A stretch of DNA of 7,120 bases from an uncultured Clostridium sp. (GCA_945788325.1 CALZLL010000035.1:1-7120), one strand, 5' to 3'; numbered from the stretch's first letter, positions 1 through 6,497 are shown. Notes: generated by a model not told the origin, from the letters alone. Numbers and translations: made by a program.

Positions 1-2873
1 AAGGGGTATCAAATAAAACTTCTAAAGATGATGAGGTAATGGGAACACCTTCAGATGGAGTTCCAAATAACTCTTCTAAAGATGATAAAATAAATAACTT
101 TACTGACTCACAAAAACCTAGAGGATTAAGAGACAAAATTGATGATGCAAAACAAAAATATCAAGATAGAAAAGATAAATTTAATGATGCAAAAGACAAA
201 GTAAAAAATGCGCCAGATAATTTAAAGAAAAAAAGAGATGAATTAAAAGATAAATGGAATAATAGGCCAAAGAATGCTAAAGAACTTGGTAATAGGGCTA
301 AAAATGCTGGTAAAAATTTAGGAAAAAATATAAAACAAAGAACTAAAGATGGAATTAAACAAGGTGCTCAAAATGCTTTTAATAATAGTAGAACTGGTCA
401 AGCTATAAATAAGGGTAAAGATTTAGTCGACAAAGGAAAAAAAACAGTTGAAGGTGCCAAAAAAGCAGGAAAAACTATAAAAGGAACTATTAAGTTTTTT
501 TCCACCCCAGCTGGTTGGTGGACGTTAGCTGGTATTGCAATTGGATTATTAATTATGGTTATTATAATAATGGTACCAAGTTTATTTGCATCTGGTTCAC
601 CAGGTGTTGGAGGAGAAGTTCAGGATGAAGAAAACTATAGTAAATATTCTAAAGTAGATCAAGAAACTATAGATGAACTAAAAAAAATATATAAAAAATA
701 TCCAACCGGGGATCCCGCCTATGCCATGGCAGCAACTCTTTATCCATATATAGAGGAGATGCAAAATGGTAATGTTGCTTCTTTGAGGGCTAAAACCAAT
801 AAAGAACAAGAAGATAGTACTGATGAATTATATGAAGATGATAGTAATGAAAATAATAATAATGAAAATAATAATGAAAAAGAAGAGGATTTTAAAGATA
901 ACGAGGATGATACAACAACGGATGATCCGTATTTAGAATTATTTAGAAAAAGAAAGTATAGAAAAAAATTTAAAAAGCTATTAATAGAATCTGCAAATGG
1001 TGAAGAAGAATTTACGAAATTCTTAAAAGATAAGTGGTTTGATAAAGATAAAGGATACAAAGAATTATTTGATGGAATAGACTCTGTTGAAGAATTAAAA
1101 GATGCTATAATTGATGATATATTAAATCAAAAAGATGATTTTTTAGTATATTTTTATGATAATTGTAATACAACAAATGCATCTATAACAGCGTTAAATG
1201 CAGCCGGAAACGTAAATGATAAAATTAAAGGTGCTATTTATATAAGATTAAGAGATTATCGTGATACTAATAATCGTTGGGTATCAGAAAATCATTATGC
1301 CTCTCCATTTTTATACGCAACTGATACTAATCCAATAGAGTTTGCAAGATATATTATGGGAGTTGCTTATGCCGAAGTTGGAGAAGGTGTAAAAAATGAA
1401 GCTGTTGCAAAAACTATTATGGTAGCTGCGAAAAGTTTTACTGTTGGAAGATATAAGTCAATGGGGGGTGAATATCCAAAGCCTGAATTTGATGAAGCTA
1501 ATAACAGAACTATTATAGAGATGCGTGGTAATGTTGGAGATCAAGACTTCTGTGATGTATATGAAGGTTGTAAAGAAGGAACATATGCATGGAGTACTAG
1601 AACTGAAATGCGAGGAAGTGGTGATCCTAAAGATCCACTAAGTTCTAATGATATAAAGAATCTAGAACAATGGTGGAATGATATAGCTGATGTTTACGTT
1701 GTAAATAGTTCTAATGGAAATTTTTCCGGAAATCACTATGATGGTTATAATGATAGTTGTAAAAAAGGATCCTGCGTTTCACAAACTGATATAGCTATAG
1801 CAGCTAAAAAAGAATCAGATTATATGAATATATTATTTAATGCTGATAATGGTGGTTTTGATAGTGACTCTTATCAAGCTTTTAATTCCAGTACAGGTGG
1901 CGTTTATGCTGTATCTACTGGAAATAAATATTGTCCTTCATCCAATATTACAGGTTCTAGGCAAGAAATTGTAAATTTTGCAATCAGTATGGTTGGAAAA
2001 ATTCCTTACTATTTTTATGAAGGTCAATCTGATGGTTATGGAGCTTTAGGTCATGCGATTAGTAGGAATTATGATGATAACCATTTTAATGAAGATGCAT
2101 CAATGACTGACCATAAAGGAAGAAATAAATATGGTCTAGATTGCTCAGGTTTTGTAGATTTTGTTTTTTGGAATGTATTAGATAATAATTTAGGTAATGG
2201 TAATACTACGACACTGAGAAGTAATTCATATAAACTATCTTCTTATAGTGATTTAATACCAGGTGATTTAGGTTTCTTAAGTGATGAGGGTTCTGGTACT
2301 AACCAACACGTTGGTATATATATTGGAAATGATGAATGGGTAGAATTAAATCCAAACGGTGTTACAAAAGGAGAATATCCAAACTTTAAGGTGTTTTATA
2401 GACCTAATATTCTAACAGAACTAGATCAACAAGAAAATATGGATGTGGTGCTAACAGGAAGTACAGTTTATGAAAACCCTATACCAGGAGAAAAAATTTC
2501 AAACGCTTATGGTGTAAAAGGTGATTTATGGTCTAGAGGTTATCATACAGGTTCTGATTTTGGTAATAATACAGATGGAAAGGAAATTCATTCTATTGGT
2601 GAAGGTACCGTTTATTGTATTAGTTGTAAGGGAAGTTCCTTCGGTAATCATGTTGTTATTGAGCACGCTGATGGTTATTATTCATTATATGCACATATGT
2701 CTAATAAACCTAAAGTAATTAAGGGTCAAAAAGTAAATCATTCTACTATTTTAGGAAATGTTGGTTCAACAGGAAATGTTACGGGACCTCATTTACATTT
2801 AGAATTTTGGAAAGGTGTACCTTGGGGTAGTGGCTCTCAAGATTTAAATCCTGCAAATTATATAAAATTATAG
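1..2873 (+). CDS. Membrane-anchored multidomain peptidoglycan hydrolase of a conjugative/T4SS cluster (SpoIID-like + NlpC/P60 + M23), 5'-partial
   Basis: Likely opens the cell wall for a transfer channel, the role of VirB1/CwlT-type hydrolases in Gram-positive conjugation. The frame is open to the left edge (first full codon at 3), so the start lies upstream. The ATG at 39 has poor ribosome-site spacing and sits inside an 18-residue tandem repeat, so I read it as an internal Met. Numbering from that Met: Lys-rich, probably helical cytoplasmic arm 24-155; membrane helix about 160-183 (positive-inside, C-terminus outside); acidic Asn/Glu-rich linker 259-298; SpoIID-like region about 430-600 with candidate catalytic Glu446; NlpC/P60 about 640-795 with Cys702 in a DCSGF motif and His757; M23 about 806-930 with zinc ligands His836, Asp840 and His920 plus His886 and His918, all intact. 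NlpC/P60 and M23 are clear. The SpoIID assignment is a motif-level inference. Gram-positive conjugation hydrolases typically pair one glycosidase with one NlpC/P60 or CHAP domain, so three modules is large. The stop overlaps the next gene's ribosome site. Confidence 0.9.
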   Translation, partial: GVSNKTSKDDEVMGTPSDGVPNNSSKDDKINNFTDSQKPRGLRDKIDDAKQKYQDRKDKFNDAKDKVKNAPDNLKKKRDELKDKWNNRPKNAKELGNRAKNAGKNLGKNIKQRTKDGIKQGAQNAFNNSRTGQAINKGKDLVDKGKKTVEGAKKAGKTIKGTIKFFSTPAGWWTLAGIAIGLLIMVIIIMVPSLFASGSPGVGGEVQDEENYSKYSKVDQETIDELKKIYKKYPTGDPAYAMAATLYPYIEEMQNGNVASLRAKTNKEQEDSTDELYEDDSNENNNNENNNEKEEDFKDNEDDTTTDDPYLELFRKRKYRKKFKKLLIESANGEEEFTKFLKDKWFDKDKGYKELFDGIDSVEELKDAIIDDILNQKDDFLVYFYDNCNTTNASITALNAAGNVNDKIKGAIYIRLRDYRDTNNRWVSENHYASPFLYATDTNPIEFARYIMGVAYAEVGEGVKNEAVAKTIMVAAKSFTVGRYKSMGGEYPKPEFDEANNRTIIEMRGNVGDQDFCDVYEGCKEGTYAWSTRTEMRGSGDPKDPLSSNDIKNLEQWWNDIADVYVVNSSNGNFSGNHYDGYNDSCKKGSCVSQTDIAIAAKKESDYMNILFNADNGGFDSDSYQAFNSSTGGVYAVSTGNKYCPSSNITGSRQEIVNFAISMVGKIPYYFYEGQSDGYGALGHAISRNYDDNHFNEDASMTDHKGRNKYGLDCSGFVDFVFWNVLDNNLGNGNTTTLRSNSYKLSSYSDLIPGDLGFLSDEGSGTNQHVGIYIGNDEWVELNPNGVTKGEYPNFKVFYRPNILTELDQQENMDVVLTGSTVYENPIPGEKISNAYGVKGDLWSRGYHTGSDFGNNTDGKEIHSIGEGTVYCISCKGSSFGNHVVIEHADGYYSLYAHMSNKPKVIKGQKVNHSTILGNVGSTGNVTGPHLHLEFWKGVPWGSGSQDLNPANYIKL
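3..110 (+). repeat. Two tandem copies of a 54-bp (18-residue) in-frame repeat
   Basis: Copy 1 (3-56) encodes GVSNKTSKDDEVMGTPSD and copy 2 (57-110) encodes GVPNNSSKDDKINNFTDS. They share G-V-x-N-x-x-S-K-D-D, and 14 bases (cttctaaagatgat) are identical between the copies. Further copies may lie upstream of the window. The repeat is in frame with the hydrolase gene and shows that the frame was coding before the ATG at 39. Confidence 0.65.
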
Positions 2874-2876
2874 GAG
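2872..2876 (+). promoter_or_regulatory. Ribosome binding site (AGGAG) overlapping the upstream stop codon
   Basis: AGGAG lies six bases before the ATG at 2883 and shares bases with the TAG stop of the hydrolase gene (2871-2873). This arrangement suggests translational coupling of the hydrolase and lipoprotein genes within one transcript. Confidence 0.75.
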
Positions 2877-2882
2877 ATTAAT

Positions 2883-3608
2883 ATGAAAAGTATAAAAAGA
2901 ATAATATTTATAATTATAATTCTTGTATTTGTTACCGGTTGTACTGGAAATGCTAATGTAGTTGTGAACTATGATGGGTCAGTCAATGAAAAAGTAGATA
3001 TTAATGAAATAAATGGTAATATAATTTATGGAAATTTCAGTGTTAGTGAATCGTTGGACTTATTTATAAAAAAATATTCTAAAGCTCTAAAAGTAAGTAA
3101 GTATTCTACTAGTAAATATAATAATAAGTATGATAGTGGCATAATATTAGAAAAAAATTATAATAATATATGCGAATTTGCAAATAATACTATATTTAGT
3201 CAATATTTATATAAAACAATTAAGTGTGAAGAAGATGATCTTTACTATGAATTATATAATGTAGGAGATGTTTTTCAAAATAATTATGAAGATTATAAAG
3301 AAATGCCTGACGATAGGAAGTTTTCTATAACTCTTCCTATACAAGCTGAAGAACAAAATGCAGATGAGATAAATGGAACAACTTATATATGGAAATATGA
3401 TAAGAATACTAAGGATAAAGATTTTTATTTAAAGATAAGTAAGAGTGCACTTAAGAAAAATGAAGAAGATTATTTAAAAGCACAAGAAAGAAAACAAACT
3501 ATGAAGAAATTAATAATTTTGGGGGTTATTGTGTGTGTTACTATCATAATTGGAGTTATAGGAATTGTTTTATACAAGAAATATAAAAAAAATAAATTAG
3601 ATTATTGA
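2883..3608 (+). CDS. Lipoprotein with C-terminal transmembrane helix (LppM/DUF3153-like architecture), conjugation-cluster accessory
   Basis: A 241-residue envelope protein of unknown function. Residues 1-20 form a lipoprotein signal: basic start KSIKR, Ile-rich hydrophobic core, lipobox V-T-G-C with lipidated Cys20. The exposed region (21-205) starts with a V-V-V-N-Y-D-G-S strand and later has an F-S-I-T-L-P strand and a T-Y-I-W-K strand. A second hydrophobic segment (210-230) followed by a lysine-rich tail (YKKYKKNK) should re-anchor the C-terminus in the membrane. The lipobox, 'DGS' strand, late 'P...W' strands and terminal helix resemble the LppM/DUF3153 family. That is a resemblance by eye, not a database match. 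The gene begins nine bases after the hydrolase stop, so the two are very likely co-transcribed, implying an envelope role in the same apparatus. The stop is TGA followed at once by TAA. Confidence 0.85.
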   Translation: MKSIKRIIFIIIILVFVTGCTGNANVVVNYDGSVNEKVDINEINGNIIYGNFSVSESLDLFIKKYSKALKVSKYSTSKYNNKYDSGIILEKNYNNICEFANNTIFSQYLYKTIKCEEDDLYYELYNVGDVFQNNYEDYKEMPDDRKFSITLPIQAEEQNADEINGTTYIWKYDKNTKDKDFYLKISKSALKKNEEDYLKAQERKQTMKKLIILGVIVCVTIIIGVIGIVLYKKYKKNKLDY

Positions 3609-3613
3609 TAAAA

Positions 3614-3652
3614 ATTATACCAAATATGTTTAATATTTGGTATAATATTTTT
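3614..3652 (+). terminator. AT-rich intrinsic terminator-like hairpin after the lipoprotein gene
   Basis: Perfect 14-bp stem (3614-3627 paired with 3633-3646), five-base loop gttta, then a T run at 3648-3652. An A run at 3610-3614 gives the mirror arrangement, so it could work in both directions. Only two pairs are G-C, so it is weak and may let transcription continue into the coupling-protein gene. The right arm also contains TGGTATAAT, an extended -10 promoter motif. Confidence 0.6.
3638..3646 (+). promoter_or_regulatory. Possible extended -10 promoter element (TGGTATAAT) before the coupling-protein gene
   Basis: The sequence matches the TGnTATAAT extended -10 consensus exactly and lies 44 bases before the ATG at 3690. 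No good -35 hexamer is visible at normal spacing, though extended -10 promoters can do without one. It is embedded in the right arm of the hairpin, so the match may be incidental to an AT-rich stem. A second TATAAT (3654-3659) lacks a TG extension and a -35. Confidence 0.3.
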
Positions 3653-3676
3653 ATATAATTATATCAAATTGGGGTT

Positions 3677-3682
3677 AGGAGG
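3677..3682 (+). promoter_or_regulatory. Ribosome binding site (AGGAGG) fixing the coupling-protein start
   Basis: A full AGGAGG lies seven bases before the ATG at 3690, ideal spacing. The alternative in-frame TTG at 3669 lies upstream of this site and has no ribosome site of its own, so the ATG at 3690 is chosen. Confidence 0.85.
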
Positions 3683-3689
3683 CTTTAAT

Positions 3690-6173
3690 ATGAAGCTTAA
3701 ATTTAGAGCAGAACATAAAGATATAGTAGCTTTTTTATGGGCTTGTTTACTATTATTATTTGTGGTAGCCTTATGCGTAGTAAATTTTTATCATGTTGCA
3801 GAAGATAGTATGGCAGCTAGCACAACTGGATTTCATTGGACATTTAATTTTATTCCAGCTTTTTTTCCACCATATTTAGGTTATACAATAATATTTTGGA
3901 TAATTGCAGTTATTATTTTAACAGCAAGTGTATCAAGTCATTTCTTTTCTAGAGAAAAAGGATTTGGTATAGTACAAGGTAAAAAAGAAGATGGATTTGG
4001 TAGGTTTGCTAAAGAAGATGAGTATAAGAAATTTAAAGATGTTGAACCTGTTGAAATAAATGCTAAAGAAGCTACAGCAGCAGGATTTCCTTTGGTTTAT
4101 GATAAGAAGAAAAACTTAGTATACGTTGATAATGGTGAAGCACACTCACTTGTTATTGGTGCCACCGGTTCTGGTAAAACTCAAATGGTAATTAATCCTT
4201 TAGTTGGCTTACTTTCTAAGAAGGGTGAATCAATGGTTATAACTGACCCTAAAGGTGAAATTTATGAAAAAAATGGAGAAATGTTAAGTGACTTAGGTTA
4301 TGATGTAATAGTTGTTAACTTCCGTGATCCACAAAATGGTAGTTGTTGGAATCCTTATACGTTACCATATAAGTATTATAAAGAAGGTAATCAGGACAAA
4401 GCTAATGAACTTTTAAATGATATGGCAATTAATATTGCAACTGATGAAAAGGCGGATGACCCATTCTGGACCAATTCTGCAGCGGATTATTTAACTGGTT
4501 TATCACTTGGAATGTTTGAAGATGCTCCGGAAGATGAGATAAGTATTTCAACGGTTAACCTTATGATGACTGTTGGTGAAGAGAAAGTTGGTGCATCAAC
4601 TTACATGAAAGAATATTTTAAGTTTAAGGATCCTGCATCTCCAGCAGCCATAAATGCTTTAGGAACAGTTAATGCGCCACAAGATACTAAAAACTCAATA
4701 CTATCAGTATTAAAACAAAAGATAAAAGTATTTGCGGTAACTCAAAATTTAGCAGAAATGTTATCACGTAGTGATTTTGATATGGAAACCATTGGTGAAA
4801 GAAAAACAGCTGTTTTCATGATTATTCAAGATGAAAAAACAACTTATCATGCTTTGGCTACAATTTTTGTTAAACAGTGTTATGAGTCTTTAATCGCCGT
4901 AGCGCAAAGACATGGTGGAAAACTTCCGGTTAGAACTAATTTCTTACTTGATGAGTTTGCTAACATGCCTAAGTTTAAAGATATAACAACGATGATAACT
5001 GCTGCTCGTTCAAGACAAATTAGAATGACCATGATTATTCAGAACTTTGCTCAGTTAGTTCAAGTTTATGGAAAAGAAGATGCTGAAACTATTCGTGGTA
5101 ACTGCGGTAATATTTTATATTTACTTACTGGAGAGTTATCTGCACTTGAAGAAATAAGTAAACTTTGTGGTGATAAGATAGTAAAAGTAGGTAAGGATAA
5201 GAAAGAAGAAACAAGACCATTAATTACTGTTACGGAATTACAAAGATTTAAACAAGATGAAGTTTTAGTTTTGAAACATCGTCTTCCGCCTCTTAGAACT
5301 AAATTTTTGCCATTTTGGAATACTGATTTTGGTTATGGTAAAAATAATGAAAAAGTACCAAAAGCTGATGTTCAAGTTCATGAACAAAAACCAATTAAAT
5401 TGTTTGATATAAGAGAGTATGTAAAGAAAAAGAAAGATGAAAAAAGGAATGAACTATTTGGAGGAACCGGAGATAATACATTTGGTGGAGGCTTTGGAGG
5501 AGGTATGGCACCTAATCCATTTGGAGGAGCCAGCCCATTTGGTGGGCCAAATCCTTTTGCTTCAAATCAAACATCAAATAATAATCCACTAGCAGCTTAT
5601 GGCGCTACTAATAATTCAAGTTCTTCACCATTTAATCCTTTATCCACTAGTTCTAGTGTTAATACGTCTAAGGATGAGGAACTTAACATTGATGAAATGA
5701 TGAAGAAAATTGATGCTAGAATAGCGGAATTGGAAGCAGAAGAAAAAGCTGAAAAAGAAGCTATGGATAACGAAGAAAAAGCATCAGAAAAACAAATGGT
5801 TGAAGAAAAGAAAGATTTTGAACTAAAATCTCAGGAACCGGCTTTATCGTCATCTAGCGTTATTATGCCAAGTAATAAAATAGACTTTACATCGTTTGAT
5901 AATAATAAGAACAATAACTTACCAAATAGTGTTTTTGAAAAACATGATTTATTGGATGACATGATAGAAGATTTATCATTTGATGAACCAAATGAAACTA
6001 TAAACGAGGTTAAAGAACCAATAAAAGAAACTAAATCTGAAGTTATTGAAACTTTAGATAACAAAGAAACAAATGAAAAGGCAATATATAAAAATAAACA
6101 AGAAATAGATAAAATAATGAATGAAAAAGATTCTTCTGATAATGATGATTTATTTGATGAGTTTTTTGAGTAA
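3690..6173 (+). CDS. VirD4/TraG-family type IV secretion coupling protein (conjugative DNA-transfer ATPase)
   Basis: Inner-membrane ATPase that delivers substrate, usually relaxase-bound DNA, to a type IV secretion channel. It is 827 residues from the ATG at 3690, which follows an AGGAGG site; an in-frame TTG 21 bases upstream is rejected. Membrane helices lie at about 15-36 and 62-86. Walker A GATGSGKT is at 157-164, the family motif T-D-P-K-G-E at 185-190, and Walker B L-L-D-E with Asp421/Glu422 followed by FANMPKF. A TAARSRQIR stretch and a QNFAQL segment with Gln451 match the usual post-Walker-B elements. The ATPase core ends near 560. The C-terminal extension is unusual: F/G/N/P-rich segment 590-625, Ser/Asn-rich linker, charged coiled coil about 663-712, then an acidic tail ending DDLFDEFFE. 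Acidic C-termini of coupling proteins are known to contact relaxosome partners in some systems; that role here is inference. The gene is flanked by hairpin terminators on both sides, so it may be a separate transcription unit. Confidence 0.95.
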   Translation: MKLKFRAEHKDIVAFLWACLLLLFVVALCVVNFYHVAEDSMAASTTGFHWTFNFIPAFFPPYLGYTIIFWIIAVIILTASVSSHFFSREKGFGIVQGKKEDGFGRFAKEDEYKKFKDVEPVEINAKEATAAGFPLVYDKKKNLVYVDNGEAHSLVIGATGSGKTQMVINPLVGLLSKKGESMVITDPKGEIYEKNGEMLSDLGYDVIVVNFRDPQNGSCWNPYTLPYKYYKEGNQDKANELLNDMAINIATDEKADDPFWTNSAADYLTGLSLGMFEDAPEDEISISTVNLMMTVGEEKVGASTYMKEYFKFKDPASPAAINALGTVNAPQDTKNSILSVLKQKIKVFAVTQNLAEMLSRSDFDMETIGERKTAVFMIIQDEKTTYHALATIFVKQCYESLIAVAQRHGGKLPVRTNFLLDEFANMPKFKDITTMITAARSRQIRMTMIIQNFAQLVQVYGKEDAETIRGNCGNILYLLTGELSALEEISKLCGDKIVKVGKDKKEETRPLITVTELQRFKQDEVLVLKHRLPPLRTKFLPFWNTDFGYGKNNEKVPKADVQVHEQKPIKLFDIREYVKKKKDEKRNELFGGTGDNTFGGGFGGGMAPNPFGGASPFGGPNPFASNQTSNNNPLAAYGATNNSSSSPFNPLSTSSSVNTSKDEELNIDEMMKKIDARIAELEAEEKAEKEAMDNEEKASEKQMVEEKKDFELKSQEPALSSSSVIMPSNKIDFTSFDNNKNNNLPNSVFEKHDLLDDMIEDLSFDEPNETINEVKEPIKETKSEVIETLDNKETNEKAIYKNKQEIDKIMNEKDSSDNDDLFDEFFE
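5457..5564 (+). repeat. Phe/Gly/Asn/Pro-rich low-complexity segment in the coupling protein
   Basis: Residues 590-625 repeat short units of Phe-Gly-Gly and Asn-Pro-Phe: FGG (590), FGGG (598), FGGG (602), NPFGG (609), SPFGG (615), NPFAS (621). A further SPFNP follows after a Ser/Asn-rich linker. The segment is probably disordered and joins the ATPase core to the acidic coiled-coil tail. Confidence 0.75.
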
Positions 6174-6200
6174 AAAGCACTTAACAAATAAGTGCTTTTT
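6172..6200 (+). terminator. Intrinsic terminator after the coupling-protein gene
   Basis: Perfect 12-bp stem (6172-6183 paired with 6189-6200) around the core AAAAAGCACTT/AAGTGCTTTTT, with a five-base loop acaaa. The right arm ends in five T. The stem begins inside the TAA stop codon (6171-6173). The A-rich left arm makes it bidirectional in principle. Confidence 0.85.
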
Positions 6201-6213
6201 CATATATTATGAT

Positions 6214-6218
6214 AGGTG
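6214..6218 (+). promoter_or_regulatory. Ribosome binding site (AGGTG) fixing the rhodanese start
   Basis: AGGTG followed by att lies six bases before the ATG at 6225. The alternative in-frame GTG at 6216 is part of this site itself, so the ATG is preferred. Confidence 0.65.
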
Positions 6219-6224
6219 ATTAAG

Positions 6225-6497
6225 ATGCATGTATCATTTGAAAGTGTAGAAAAAGGAAGTAATATAATTGATGTAAGAAGTAAGTTAGATTATGATAAAA
6301 AGCATTTAGAAGATAGTATTAATATACCAAGATTAAATTTGCTTAAAAATCATGAAACTTATTTAAATAAGAATGATATCTATTATATTATTTGTGATAA
6401 AGGAGAAGTAAGCTTATTTTGTAGTAGAATTTTAAATGCTTTAGGATATAATTGCTATAGTATAGATGGTGGAATGGAAGGAATAAATAATAAATAA
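6225..6497 (+). CDS. Small single-domain rhodanese-like protein
   Basis: A 90-residue cytoplasmic protein, typical for a single rhodanese domain of the GlpE/PspE size class. Such proteins move sulfane sulfur through a persulfide on a loop cysteine. Visible family marks: I-I-D-V-R at 14-18, H-L-E-D-S-I-N-I-P at 27-35 (the usual 'GHIxGAxNIP' region), the strand Y-Y-I-I-C with Cys57 opening the active loop C-D-K-G-E-V-S, then the helix C-S-R-I-L-N-A-L-G-Y and the closing D-G-G-M at 81-84. The loop keeps the Cys, Gly and final Ser but has Val where many members have Arg, so substrate preference is unclear. There is no signal peptide or membrane segment. The gene follows the coupling-protein terminator and shows no clear promoter. 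Nothing in the sequence links it to conjugation; it may be cargo or flanking chromosome. Confidence 0.85.
   Translation: MHVSFESVEKGSNIIDVRSKLDYDKKHLEDSINIPRLNLLKNHETYLNKNDIYYIICDKGEVSLFCSRILNALGYNCYSIDGGMEGINNK

Noticed and set aside
39..41. ATG at 39 as the true start of the hydrolase
   Set aside because: The frame continues upstream with a homologous repeat copy, and the nearest GAGG (33-36) is only two bases away, too close for a normal ribosome site.
740..1060. 106-codon open frame on the minus strand
   Set aside because: It is antisense to the Asp/Glu/Lys/Asn-rich part of the hydrolase gene. Its Ser/Leu/Phe-rich translation is what the complement of such codons produces, and there is no ribosome site or recognisable motif.
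1326..1838. SleB/Hydrolase_2 domain instead of SpoIID-like
   Set aside because: The A-Y-A-E-V-G-E-G stretch also recalls SleB 'YxEARGE', but the adjoining Y-I-M-G-V, A-V-A-K-T-I-M-V-A-A-K-S-F and D-V-Y-E-G pieces fit SpoIID better. It is not fully excluded.
2521..2718. 65-codon + strand frame within the M23 region
   Set aside because: It overlaps the M23 domain in another frame, where the main frame keeps all catalytic residues. There is no family resemblance or ribosome site.
3606..3611. Mycoplasma-type code (TGA = Trp)
   Set aside because: All visible Trp codons are TGG and the one TGA ends a complete lipoprotein gene. The following TAA means this single site cannot prove the point, but the overall codon use favours the standard code, and wall hydrolases imply a walled target.
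3669..3689. TTG at 3669 as the start of the coupling protein
   Set aside because: The AGGAGG site at 3677-3682 lies downstream of the TTG and is perfectly spaced for the ATG at 3690.
5831..6187. 118-codon open frame on the minus strand
   Set aside because: It is the antisense shadow of the acidic coupling-protein tail, Ser/Leu-rich, and starts inside the terminator hairpin.
6216..6224. GTG at 6216 as the start of the rhodanese
   Set aside because: The GTG is itself part of the AGGTG ribosome site serving the ATG at 6225.
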